Of a DNA stretch of 64,000 nucleotides, positions 26,869 through 35,009 are shown in pieces. The DNA comes from G965205725 sp965205725. Its GTDB lineage: Bacteria > Pseudomonadota > Gammaproteobacteria > Pseudomonadales > Halieaceae. Position numbers and translations under genes: made by a program. The notes beneath the pieces are model-generated. The model did no database searches. It was not told the DNA's origin and saw nothing but the letters and a program-made list of their open reading frames with translations. The stretch spans positions 1,054,001 to 1,118,000 of the forward strand of contig OZ242189.1 of NCBI GenBank assembly GCA_965205725.1. The letters are read 5' to 3'. Numbering within the stretch: the first letter of the stretch is position 1; every line of letters begins with the position of its first letter.

Positions 26869-27051
26869 CAAGCCCTGAGTTTATGGTTATGGGACTTCCA
26901 GGCTGCTTTTCGCGCTGAGTGCTGGCGTTATTACAAGCCCTGAATCTACGGGACTTCCGGGCTGCTTTTCGCGCTGAGTGCTGGCGTTGTTACAAGCCCT
27001 GAATGTATGGGACTTGCGGGCTGCTCTTCGCGCTGAGTGCTGTCGTTGTTA
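26869..27051 (+). repeat. Three tandem copies of a 59-65 bp repeat
   Basis: Units start with CAAGCCCTGA at 26869, 26934 and 26993 (65, 59 and 59 bp) and share GGGACTT, GGGCTGC and CGCGCTGAGTGCTG blocks with about 85-90% identity. No gene overlaps. This begins a 1.1-kb repeat-filled gap (26.71-27.82 kb) without a coding sequence. Confidence 0.85.
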
Positions 27052-27188
27052 TCTGCATTTGATCGGTTCGCAAACTCGCCTGCGGCTCAGACATGCTTAC
27101 CGAAACATCAAATGCGATAACACCGCCATAGCGCACTCTTTATGCGCTTCAAAGCACCCCGCAAGCCCTCTGCCCCATACTGTGGGCA

Positions 27189-27352
27189 GGTGGATAAATC
27201 TTGAGGTTTAATCAGGGTACGTCTGCGGAAGCGGGTGCTTTTGAGGTTTTCCGCGAGGACTGTTCGAATCCGAATTTTTCCTTTAGGAAAAATCGTTGAG
27301 TTCCGCAGCAGTCAAAAACACACGCTGAAGCGTGCCCAAACCGCAAGGTTTA
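27189..27352 (+). repeat. 164-bp duplicated element with RNA-like folding, copy A
   Basis: Matches copy B (27600-27763) at 159 of 164 positions, all five differences being transitions. Complementary segments: CTGCGGAA (27223-27230) with TTCCGCAG (27301-27308), enclosing an ATTTTTCC-TTTA-GGAAAAAT hairpin (27274-27293). Next come CACGCT-GA-AGCGTG, then AAACC-GCAA-GGTTT, a stem closed by a GNRA tetraloop. The pattern looks like a structured RNA or a folded mobile DNA, but I do not recognise a family. Confidence 0.6.
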
Positions 27353-27465
27353 CCCATCCGACCACAGCCGACACCACCACCACAGCGCACACTTGATACG
27401 ATTCAAAGCACCCCGGAAGTCCTCTGCCAAGCACCCCGGAAGTCCTCTGCTCCATACTGTGGGCA

Positions 27466-27599
27466 GGTGGATAAATCTTGAGGTTTAATCAGGCGAAGCC
27501 ATAGTCGAGCGCAGATTCAGCCTGTGGGCGGGCGGGTGGATAAATCTTGAGGTTTAATCAGGCGAAGCCATAGCCGAGCGCAGATTCAGCCTGTGGGTG
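27466..27599 (+). repeat. Tandem ~67-bp repeats sharing the 5' end of the 164-bp element
   Basis: Two units (27466-27534, 27535-27599), each starting with the ~28-bp GGTGGATAAATC... head that also opens copies A and B, followed by CGAAGCCATAG(T/C)CGAGCGC. So the head occurs four times between 27189 and 27600. A duplicated CACCCCGGAAGTCCTCTGC lies just upstream (27411-27450). Confidence 0.75.
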
Positions 27600-27763
27600 G
27601 GTGGGTAAATCTTGAGGTTTAATCAGGGCACGTCTGCGGAAGCGGGTGCTTTTGAGGTTTTCCGCGAGGACTGTTTGAATCCGAATTTTTCTTTTAGGAA
27701 AAATCGTTGAGTTCCGCAGCGGTCAAAAACACACGCTGAAGCGTGCCCAAACCGCAAGGTTTA
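27600..27763 (+). repeat. 164-bp duplicated element, copy B
   Basis: Second copy of the element at 27189-27352, same length. The change in the internal hairpin (TTTTTCC to TTTTTCT) keeps pairing as a G-T wobble, and the two long-range arms and the GCAA tetraloop are unchanged. It ends 58 bp before the helicase fragment. Confidence 0.6.
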
Positions 27764-27821
27764 ACCACCTGCCACAGCCGCCACACCCGACCAAAACCGG
27801 CCTGCGGCTCAAAACCGCCAC

Positions 27822-28161
27822 ATCAAAGTGGTGGCGGTAGCGGGCGCCGGTAAATCAACAACGCTCGTACAGCGAGTACAGCATCTAATCAATAACGGGG
27901 TGAAAGGCACGCGGGTCTACATCCTCATGTTCAACAAGGCTGCGCAGGTGGAGTTCTCCGAGCGACTGCAGCGAGCGCTGGGCTCTAAAGGCCATCCCCA
28001 GTGTCCGCACTTACCACTCCCTGGGCTTCAATATCTGCAAGGCGCTCCAGAAAGCCAAGATCATGCCTTACCGCAAACTGTCAGCCCCAGAGGGTTACCA
28101 GCGCAAGGTCGCAAAAGAAGCCGTGCTTTCTGTTGTCGGCAACCCCCACGAAGAACCTTGA
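27822..28161 (+). pseudogene. Fragment of a UvrD/Rep-type superfamily 1 helicase, frameshifted
   Basis: The first frame reads VVAVAGAGKSTTLVQRVQHLI (Walker A) and YILMFNKAAQVEFSERL (motif Ia). After about codon 50 the homology moves to the +1 frame with VRTYHSLGFNICKAL, the helicase motif Ib, continuing to a stop at 28161. Only the N-terminal ~115 residues of a helicase remain, with no start signal and no downstream motifs. A MITE is inserted 28 bp after the stop. A relic of a larger, probably mobile, helicase gene, unrelated to the intact rep. Confidence 0.8.
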
Positions 28162-28189
28162 AAGGAGATAAACAGCGCCATTACAAAGT

Positions 28190-28328
28190 GAGACCTTTGC
28201 ACGGAAGATGATTTCACTTTCAGGCAAGGCAAAAACGCACGGAATGAGGGAGTTTATGCTTATAAATGACCGATTGAGTACGATTTTAACGCAGCATGCA
28301 GGTGAAATGGCTTTCGTGCAAAGGTCTC
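28190..28328 (+). mobile_element. MITE-like element, copy 2 (139 bp)
   Basis: Complete copy with terminal repeats GAGACCTTTGCACG / CGTGCAAAGGTCTC, flanked by the 5-bp duplication AAAGT (28185-28189 and 28329-28333). Nearly identical to copies 3 and 4. One frame is open across the whole element (including KMISLSGKAKTHG). Confidence 0.93.
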
Positions 28329-28484
28329 AAAGTATTAGAGTGCTCTTAAATGCTCACTGCTCGCCTGCTCCTGGCACTGACCATTCAGCCGGATTAGTCA
28401 GCTAACCCACCCACTCACGCTGCCAGCCAATGCACGCTATTTACCCGAACCAATTAACCGCCCGAGGAGATTACTGAAGTTGTG

Positions 28485-29342
28485 CTACATCCCCATTGAT
28501 GGAGGCGGCGGCTCGCTATTTGTCGCCGTGTCCCTTTTTGCTTGCTGTGAGAATGCCGAGTCAAGAATACTTTTCGTCTCTTCATAGGACTTTAAGCAAA
28601 ACTCTTCAAATCGAGAGAAAGGTACGCCTTCCACCCAAGGGCTAGTCGCTGTTGTTATCGCTCCACTGTTGAGTTGATACTCGGCCAGGGCCTGTATGTA
28701 CTCATTACGACGCGTTTGTGAAATAACGACTGGCGGCAAACCTTCATTCAACAACGGCACATTGGAAGCCAGCCTGGCTATTCGTCCGTTGCCATCCCAG
28801 AACGGATGTACCGAAGCAAGGGCAATATGTATTTCCGCATAGACCTTATGTGCCTGGCCTGCAGAAATACCTGCTCTTGAGTGGTCATTGATCTTCCCAA
28901 TAATGTCCTGCATTAACCCAGGGACTTCTCTTGGCATCGCGTAGTCGATGAACACCTGCTGTCCTGAGCTATCCACGATGGATGTACCGTTCGGCTCATT
29001 CTTCCAGGCACCCTGTGGCTTGTAGATGTCTGTGACTTTCTCAGTCAGGACCAGAAGATGTAGTTGATAAAGGTCATCTTCGGATATGTCGCGGCCCAGC
29101 ATGTCATACAATGCATCTATCGCTCGACCATGGCCCATGACCTCTTCGTGATCCTTGAGTGGCTTCCCAGAGATCGTCAACCCTTCTTCCAGGACAAATT
29201 GCGTTTCACCTAACGACAGAGAGTTCCCTTCAATCGCAGTGGAGGTGTGAGTCCAAAGTACCCGCAACTGATTCAGAGTCGTTTGCCGTAGATCTGCATC
29301 AAGCCCGGCAAGAAACTTAAACCTGTCATTCTGGATAGTCAT
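28485..29342 (-). CDS. Fic family protein with N-terminal autoinhibitory motif
   Basis: 285 residues. The Fic catalytic motif HPFWDGNGRIAR (His179 to Arg190) is intact, predicting transfer of AMP (or another nucleotide moiety) to a target hydroxyl. An inhibitory helix motif S-x3-E-G, TSTAIEGN with Glu38, lies N-terminal, placing it in the self-inhibited class II Fic proteins. The middle has the usual beta-hairpin flap region (WKNEPNGTSIVDSSG), and the C-terminal ~60 residues may form a small helical or winged domain. It stands alone, with no separate antitoxin gene, in a zone of decayed mobile DNA, suggesting horizontal transfer. The target is unknown. Confidence 0.9.
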   Translation of the reverse strand: MTIQNDRFKFLAGLDADLRQTTLNQLRVLWTHTSTAIEGNSLSLGETQFVLEEGLTISGKPLKDHEEVMGHGRAIDALYDMLGRDISEDDLYQLHLLVLTEKVTDIYKPQGAWKNEPNGTSIVDSSGQQVFIDYAMPREVPGLMQDIIGKINDHSRAGISAGQAHKVYAEIHIALASVHPFWDGNGRIARLASNVPLLNEGLPPVVISQTRRNEYIQALAEYQLNSGAITTATSPWVEGVPFSRFEEFCLKSYEETKSILDSAFSQQAKRDTATNSEPPPPSMGM

Positions 29343-29643
29343 ACAATAATGATAACACTTAGCAATGGCTTATCTCCGAGAAAGGGTAATTCCTCATCCT
29401 CGTTGCCTGTGCAATGGGCCCTATTCGACCCGGGTGCCCAAGGCGGCCATCTCTTTGGAGACCTGCAAGCAGGGATATGGGCCGTGTTCTGCTCACAATA
29501 CATATGTCGGCTCAGGTGGATCATGAAAACGCAGGCGCAAAAAAGGGGCATGCGCCCCCAGTATTTTCCAATCCAGAGCAAAAGCCTGCCCATTAAACCA
29601 TACCGAAGCTGGCCGATTTGTCTCACAGGTACTGAACCCGCAC

Positions 29644-29721
29644 AAGCGGTGTCTGAATACATTAAAGTGGATTACAATCGAACCCGTCGCCACAGCGCCA
29701 ATGGCTTTATCAGCCAGAACG
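29644..29721 (+). pseudogene. Remnant of an IS3-family transposase C-terminus
   Basis: The translated piece VSEYIKVDYNRTRRHSANGFIS matches the terminal integrase motif of IS3-type OrfB (YI...YN..RRH...G..S). The preceding codons and the tail after it show no transposase homology, so only the last ~26 codons of an old element survive, directly upstream of the small membrane protein gene. Confidence 0.6.
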
Positions 29722-29763
29722 GTTCAATATTTCACGTTTACTTAAAAAATAGAGGTTACAAAG

Positions 29764-30174
29764 ATGAATGACAAAAATGATCAAACCAATAAATTCTTAC
29801 CTGTTTGGGTATGGGCCATTGTGCTGATACAAATATCTTTAGTGCTTTTCTTCTCGGCGGGTACGGCCATGAACCCAGGTGATTTCATACCGGAGGTTTC
29901 CGGATTGAACTATGTCACACAACTTTACATTACAAGAAATGTAACGGTAGTCATAGGGATCATAGTCGCTTTATTCCTTAAGTCTCACAGGGCACTTTTA
30001 GCGCTGTTAATTGTTAGATTATTGACGGACATATCCGATGCTATTACCGTCTATGCATTCAATGTAGAAGTTATTAAATCAAGTGTGCCAATGGTAGTGG
30101 TGCTACTTATTATTCCAGCACTACTTGCTATCGGCCGTTTGTGGAAACACATTAATCAGGAAGGCGAGCATTAA
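29764..30174 (+). CDS. Small hypothetical integral membrane protein
   Basis: 136 residues with four probable transmembrane helices: about 12-31 (VWVWAIVLIQISLVLFFSAG), 58-75, 78-95 and 108-127, and short charged ends. AGAGG lies 9 nt before the ATG. Codon use is A/T-richer than most neighbours, consistent with acquisition along with the surrounding mobile debris. It resembles uncharacterised small membrane proteins; I assign no function. A MITE is inserted 6 bp after its stop. Confidence 0.65.
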   Translation: MNDKNDQTNKFLPVWVWAIVLIQISLVLFFSAGTAMNPGDFIPEVSGLNYVTQLYITRNVTVVIGIIVALFLKSHRALLALLIVRLLTDISDAITVYAFNVEVIKSSVPMVVVLLIIPALLAIGRLWKHINQEGEH

Positions 30175-30180
30175 TACTGA

Positions 30181-30319
30181 GAGACCTTTGCACGGAAGAT
30201 GATTTCACTTTCAGGCAAGGCAAAAACGCACGGAATGAGGGAGTTTATGCTTATAAATGACCGATTGAGTACGATTTTAACGCAGCATGCAGGTGAAATG
30301 GCTTTCGTGCAAAGGTCTC
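30181..30319 (+). mobile_element. MITE-like element, copy 3 (139 bp)
   Basis: Complete copy with perfect 14-bp terminal repeats and the 5-bp duplication ACTGA (30176-30180 and 30320-30324). I see no difference from copy 2, pointing to recent movement. Confidence 0.93.
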
Positions 30320-30814
30320 ACTGAGTCATTGCCAAATCTGACTGGCTCGCACAACCAACCGTTCTGAGAATTCCAATGATTACAATGACCCATAGTAGAG
30401 AATTTTTAATTGTCCTATGAAACGCCATCACCCATAACGGCAGCCGACAATAACGGGATTTTTTAACATGAGATTGCCTGTAAGCTCATTTAAAAATTTT
30501 CCGTTGATTGTCTTTTCCAATACAAAATGAGCCTGAACGAGGAGCGTGTTGCCAACACGAAATGATACATAAGTCGCCTGCTCTGTGTTCATAATGGGAC
30601 GCTGAAGGCCATGGTGAATGGCCATCATTTAGAGCAGGTGCGTGTCCTGCTTGAGGGCACCCAGGCTGTCGGGTTCTCTCTGGACACAGTCGAGTTCTCT
30701 ATGGATACAAAAGTGGCCTGCTACGGCTTTTCTTTAAAGCCAGCATGAACAGAGCCAGCGGGTTGCATAGCGGGCACAGGCATAGCAGCTATCAAGACCT
30801 ATAACTCGGTATCA
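30320..30814. other. Non-coding or decayed stretch between MITE copy 3 and the TetR gene
   Basis: Two short frames exist: 30428-30628 on minus (contains SFRVGNTLLVQAHFVLEKTI) and about 30609-30749 on plus (MVNGHHLEQVRVLLEGTQAVG). Neither has a good ribosome-binding site or a motif I recognise. Given the flanking remnants I read them as debris of mobile genes rather than functional genes. Confidence 0.4.
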
Positions 30815-31504
30815 TTACTCTACTGGAATATACTGTAGATGCTGCAAGTGGCGGGTGACCACGCGATGGATGCGAACTTCATCAACACCGTTGATTAAGG
30901 CCTGCTGTTCAAGCCGAAACACAACACTCAATGTAATTTCCGCGTCGTTATCAGGGTCGCTGGAACCCACGGCTCGCATCAAACCACGCACTTTGTCGAT
31001 ATATCGCGCATCCTGATCAATCACCAGTTGGCGCAGGGCATCACTGCGCAACGCTTCATGTTTGAAGGCCAGCTCAATGATTCGATCATTCCTGGCACTC
31101 GCCTGCCGCAGGATATACTCGACGGTGGCATCGCGGACAACCGCTGCAAGCTGCTTGCGCTCAACGGAGCCAGGCGGTGCCTGCAAATAGGCTGGCAGAG
31201 AGCTGGCAAGGCGATCAGTGTGCTCTTCAAAGTGAGTATCCTTGTGTTCCATCCAGTATTTGAAGGTTTCCGTCAGCAGATCTTCTATGCTCTGAAAGTA
31301 ATAGGTGGTTGCCGCCAAGGGCACTTCGGCTTCAGCTGCTACTGCGCGGTGGCGCACTGCGCGAATGCCATTCCGGGCAATGAGTCGCAGCGCCGCCTCC
31401 AGTATGAACTGACGCCTTTCACGGCCACTAGACCGACTCGGCGTAGATTTCGATGCTGCCTCGGACAAAATGTAACGCTCCCTTTTAGTACCAACCGGTG
31501 CCAC
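30815..31504 (-). CDS. TetR/AcrR family transcriptional regulator
   Basis: Up to 229 residues. The N-terminal helix-turn-helix is clear: RRQFILEAALRLIARNGIRAVRHRAVAAEAEVPLAATTYYFQSIEDLL in successive blocks, with the TTYYF recognition-helix end typical of TetR. The C-terminal ~150 residues form the ligand-binding domain; the ligand is unknown. The frame opens at GTG 31504; a TTG at 31468 with GGGAG upstream may be the true start. No clear target is adjacent: downstream lies mobile debris, and upstream is the Lrp gene on the same strand after a 247-bp gap in which I see no gene. Confidence 0.87.
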   Translation of the reverse strand: MAPVGTKRERYILSEAASKSTPSRSSGRERRQFILEAALRLIARNGIRAVRHRAVAAEAEVPLAATTYYFQSIEDLLTETFKYWMEHKDTHFEEHTDRLASSLPAYLQAPPGSVERKQLAAVVRDATVEYILRQASARNDRIIELAFKHEALRSDALRQLVIDQDARYIDKVRGLMRAVGSSDPDNDAEITLSVVFRLEQQALINGVDEVRIHRVVTRHLQHLQYIPVE

Positions 31505-31751
31505 TTAATAGTGCGCGATCATAGCACGGTCGACGGTCTGAAGACCCGGAACGTGCTGTTGCAGTTGCCGCTCTAATCGCGAACCACTGATGTCCAATCT
31601 CCGGCTGTGGACTGCCGCAAAATTCGCATATCGGGATACCCTTCACTATGATCTGAACAGCGCGTCCAGCGCTCAGATAAATCCAAAGCGTTAAGCTTAG
31701 CGCCGGACTCGGGCAGCAACTGCCTGCGCTCCTGTCGATTCTGCCACGGCG

Positions 31752-32237
31752 CTACAGGCTCTCAGACAGGGTTCGCTCAGGCACGGGCAAGGGCGTATCC
31801 TGCTTGGTGACCATGAGACTGAAATGAGATTCCATATTGTTCACGCCGGGAAATTTCAGTATCCTCCGCATTGATAACTCAGCGAAATGGTCCATATTGT
31901 AAGCCATCACTTTCAGCAAAAAGTCATAGCTGCCGCTCATCACATGACACTCAATGATGAAGTCTTCAGCCTCAACCCGGGCCAGAAACTCCTCGCGCCG
32001 GTTATCGTTGTGCTTCTCCAGGGTAATTTGTACAAATGCAGTGACCTGCAAACCCAGTTCACGCTTGTTCAGGCGCACGGAATAGCCTTCGATCAAGCCG
32101 TTGTCTTCCAGGCGTTTTACCCGACGAAAACAGGGAGACTCAGACAAACCAATTTTCTCAGCGAGCTCTACATTCGACATGCGGCCCTCCTTTTGCAGCA
32201 GCTGTAAAATTTTACGCTCGGCTCGATCCAGACTCAT
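31752..32237 (-). CDS. Lrp/AsnC family transcriptional regulator
   Basis: 161 residues. The N-terminal helix-turn-helix (DRAERKILQLLQKEGRMSNVELAEKIGLSESPCFRRVKRLEDNGLI) and C-terminal RAM domain (FVQITLEKH, VMSGSYDFLLKVMAYNMDHF) are complete. It is divergent from hpd with a 149-bp intergenic region containing short inverted repeats (TAGCGCTA; CTATACATAG). Lrp-type regulators often control adjacent amino-acid catabolic genes in response to the amino acid, so control of the tyrosine operon is the most likely role, by position. Confidence 0.9.
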   Translation of the reverse strand: MSLDRAERKILQLLQKEGRMSNVELAEKIGLSESPCFRRVKRLEDNGLIEGYSVRLNKRELGLQVTAFVQITLEKHNDNRREEFLARVEAEDFIIECHVMSGSYDFLLKVMAYNMDHFAELSMRRILKFPGVNNMESHFSLMVTKQDTPLPVPERTLSESL

Positions 32238-32386
32238 TGCAATAATCCCCCGTATAACCTGGTAAAAATGAAAGATATCACCTGAACATATCCCTAATAC
32301 ATAGTCAAATAGGCAAATAATCCCTCTACATTAGCGCTATAGTTCTGCGTATTCAAGACACCCCCTATACATAGAGGCATAAGACA

Positions 32387-33463
32387 ATGACCGACCTGTT
32401 TGAAAATCCAATGGGACTCAATGGTTTCGAGTTTGTAGAGTTTGCGGCTGCCGAACGCGGCCTGATTGAACCCGTCTTCCAAATGATGGGATTTGAACGG
32501 GTAGCGAATCACCGTTCAAAGGATGTTGACCTGTGGCGCCAGGGCGAAATCAACTTCATTATCAATTATGAGCCGAACTCGCCGGCGGCCTTCTACGCCG
32601 AAGAACATGGCCCCTCTGCCTGTGGCATGGCGTTTCGGGTCGAAAATGCCAGGTACGCCTACGAGCGCGCCCTGGAACTGGGCGCACAACCCATAGATAT
32701 CGTCGCAGGTCCAATGGAGCTCAAATTGCCCGCCATCCGTGGCATTGGTGGCGCGATTCTCTATTTGGTCGACCGCTACGAGGACGGGGTTTCAATTTAC
32801 GATATCGATTTTGAATTTGTCGACGGCGTGGAGCGCCGACCCCGCGGCTGTGGTTTTCAACTTATCGACCATCTGACTCACAATGTCTACCGGGGGCGCA
32901 TGGATTACTGGGCGGCTTATTATGAGAAACTGTTCAATTTCCGCGAGATTCGGCATTTTGATATCAAGGGTGAGTACACCGGTCTGCAAAGCCGCGCCAT
33001 GAGCGCGCCTGATGGCAAGATACGCATTCCTCTGAACGAAGAGGCCGGCGGTGAAGGCCAGATTGAGGAATATCTCATGCAATACAACGGTGAGGGCATT
33101 CAGCATATCGCCTTCGCCTGCGACGATCTTCCCGCCTGCCTGGATGCCCTGAGAGCCCGTGGGCTGGAGTTTATGACCGCGCCGCCAGAATCCTATTACG
33201 AGATGCTCGAAGAACGTCTGCCTGGGCACGGAGAGAACGTGGACGCACTCAAGAGTCGCGGTATTTTACTGGACGGTGTGAGCGATAATGGCGAGTCGCG
33301 CCTGTTACTACAGATATTTTCTGAAACCGTCATCGGCCCTATCTTCTTCGAGTTTATTCAGCGCAAGGGCGACGAAGGTTTCGGCGAGGGCAACTTCCAG
33401 GCCCTGTTTGAATCGATGGAGCGTGATCAACTTCGGCGCGGTGCGATTTCAGCGAGCGCCTAG
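32387..33463 (+). CDS. hpd: 4-hydroxyphenylpyruvate dioxygenase
   Basis: 358 residues; converts 4-hydroxyphenylpyruvate to homogentisate. Two VOC-type halves; the C-terminal half carries the 2-His-1-Glu iron site: His162 in DHLTHNV, His240 in IQHIAF and Glu322 in FFEFIQRKGDEGFGEGNF, the classical HPPD signature. First gene of a tight operon: the VOC gene starts 11 bp later, then two 4-nt overlaps follow. Confidence 0.96.
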   Translation: MTDLFENPMGLNGFEFVEFAAAERGLIEPVFQMMGFERVANHRSKDVDLWRQGEINFIINYEPNSPAAFYAEEHGPSACGMAFRVENARYAYERALELGAQPIDIVAGPMELKLPAIRGIGGAILYLVDRYEDGVSIYDIDFEFVDGVERRPRGCGFQLIDHLTHNVYRGRMDYWAAYYEKLFNFREIRHFDIKGEYTGLQSRAMSAPDGKIRIPLNEEAGGEGQIEEYLMQYNGEGIQHIAFACDDLPACLDALRARGLEFMTAPPESYYEMLEERLPGHGENVDALKSRGILLDGVSDNGESRLLLQIFSETVIGPIFFEFIQRKGDEGFGEGNFQALFESMERDQLRRGAISASA

Positions 33464-33474
33464 AGGAGAACCTT

Positions 33475-34020
33475 ATGAACTTGAAACGAATACATCATGT
33501 TGCCTACCGCTGTATCGACGCCAGGCAAACCGTTGAGTTTTATCAACGGGTACTCAATATGGATTTCGTGCTGGCAATCGCAGAAGATCAGGTGCCCTCC
33601 ACCAAAGCGCCCGACCCCTATATGCATGTGTTTTTGGACGCCGGCATGGGCAACGTGCTGGCATTTTTTGAGCTTCCCAATTCACCGGTCATGGACCGCG
33701 ATCACAACACACCTGACTGGGTGCAGCACATCGCTTTTGAGCTTGATTCCATGGCAGACTTTAGAGCAGCCCGAACCGCTTTGGAAAATGAAGGCCTGGA
33801 TGTAGTCGGGCCAACTAACCACGGCATATTTCAGTCGCTGTATTTTCGCGACCCCAATGGTCATCGCATCGAACTGGTCATCAATACCTGCACAGATCAG
33901 GAAATGGCAGAGCTGCACCAGGTGGCTCCGGCAATGCTAGAAGAGTGGAGCCGCACCAAAAAGGCACCCCAGCACGCAGCCTGGTTGCACTCTAAAGAAT
34001 TTGAAGGAGAACTTGCATGA
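33475..34020 (+). CDS. VOC (glyoxalase/extradiol dioxygenase-fold) protein in the tyrosine operon
   Basis: 181 residues. Metal-ligand positions of the VOC fold are visible: His in IHHVAYRC (about residue 7), His in VQHIAFELD, Glu in HRIELVINT. AGAGGA precedes the ATG by 7 nt. It overlaps the FAH gene by 4 nt. No homogentisate dioxygenase gene (cupin type, ~430 residues) is in the operon, so this protein stands between homogentisate production and FAH/MaiA. It might be an auxiliary enzyme or even an alternative ring-cleavage enzyme; the latter is speculation. Confidence 0.82.
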   Translation: MNLKRIHHVAYRCIDARQTVEFYQRVLNMDFVLAIAEDQVPSTKAPDPYMHVFLDAGMGNVLAFFELPNSPVMDRDHNTPDWVQHIAFELDSMADFRAARTALENEGLDVVGPTNHGIFQSLYFRDPNGHRIELVINTCTDQEMAELHQVAPAMLEEWSRTKKAPQHAAWLHSKEFEGELA

Positions 34021-35009
34021 AACTCGCCAGCCTGAAGTCCGGCCGAGACGGCCAACTGGTCGTCGTCAGTCGCGACTTGAGTCGCGCAGTCCTGGCGACG
34101 GATATTGCCCCGACACTGCAAGCGGCGCTCGATGAATGGAGCAACTGCGAAGCTCTGCTGCAAGCCCGCTTCGACGCTTTACAAGCTGGCAGTAGCGGCG
34201 CTGAATTTGACTTTAGCAACGCCGACGTTGCGGCCCCGTTACCGCGCTGCTTCCACTGGGCCGACGGCAGTGCCTACGTTACCCATGTGGAACTGGTGCG
34301 CAAGGCCCGCGGCGCCGAGCTACCGGCATCTTTCTGGACCGACCCGCTGATTTATATGGGCGCTTCCGATGCATTTCTGGCTGCACAGGATGACATACCC
34401 GTTGCGAATGAAGACTGGGGCATCGATTTTGAAGCCGAGGTTGTGGTATTGACTGACGACGTGCCGGCTGGCACCGACGCGAACCAGGCCCGCAAGCACA
34501 TCAAACTTATCGGCCTGGTGAACGACGTTTCCCTGCGCAACCTGATTGCGGCGGAACTGGGCAAGCAGTTCGGCTTCTACCAGTCTAAGCCTCATACCTC
34601 ATTCACACCGGTTCTGGTCACTCCCGACGAGCTTGATCAAGCCTGGGACGGGGCCAAAATTCATTTGCCGCTGCATGCAACACTCAACGGTACAAAGATT
34701 GGTGCGCCCAATGCAGGTGTCGATATGACCTTTGATTTTGGCCAGCTAATTGCCCATGCAGCAAAAAGCCGTCCTCTGATCGCTGGCACGGTAGTGGGCT
34801 CTGGTACGGTTGCCAACCAGGGCAGCCCGGACGGCTCTTGCTGTCTGGCAGAAGTTCGCTGCCTGGAAACCATCGCCGATGGCAAACCCAGCACGCCCTT
34901 CATGTCTTTTGGCGACCGGATTGAAATAGAAATGTTCAACAAGGACGGCCACAGTATTTTCGGCAAGATCGATCAGAAAGTGACGCAGTACAGCCCGCCA
35001 GCACAATGA
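34017..35009 (+). CDS. Fumarylacetoacetate hydrolase family protein
   Basis: 330 residues, shorter than classical FAH (~420). The FAH fold is visible: DFEAEVVVLTDDV with metal-binding acids, LIGLVNDVSLRNL, KPHTSFTPVLVTPDEL, and PLIAGTVVGSGTVANQG before FMSFGDRIEIEMF. It should hydrolyse fumarylacetoacetate to fumarate and acetoacetate, the last step of tyrosine breakdown, given its place between hpd and maiA. It is coupled to both neighbours by 4-nt ATGA overlaps. Confidence 0.9.
   Translation: MKLASLKSGRDGQLVVVSRDLSRAVLATDIAPTLQAALDEWSNCEALLQARFDALQAGSSGAEFDFSNADVAAPLPRCFHWADGSAYVTHVELVRKARGAELPASFWTDPLIYMGASDAFLAAQDDIPVANEDWGIDFEAEVVVLTDDVPAGTDANQARKHIKLIGLVNDVSLRNLIAAELGKQFGFYQSKPHTSFTPVLVTPDELDQAWDGAKIHLPLHATLNGTKIGAPNAGVDMTFDFGQLIAHAAKSRPLIAGTVVGSGTVANQGSPDGSCCLAEVRCLETIADGKPSTPFMSFGDRIEIEMFNKDGHSIFGKIDQKVTQYSPPAQ

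Noticed and set aside
27262..27272. tRNA T-arm-like GTTCGAATCC in the 164-bp element
   Set aside because: No acceptor, D or anticodon arm can be built around it, and copy B has GTTTGAATCC.
26869..27763. Repeat-rich region as a CRISPR array
   Set aside because: Units are 59-164 bp, unequal, directly adjacent or overlapping and without unique 30-40 bp spacers; no cas gene is present.
28208..28405. Frame running through MITE copy 2 as a small protein gene
   Set aside because: The open frame is a property of the repeat itself, differs downstream at each insertion, and has no ribosome-binding site; noted under the MITE finding instead.
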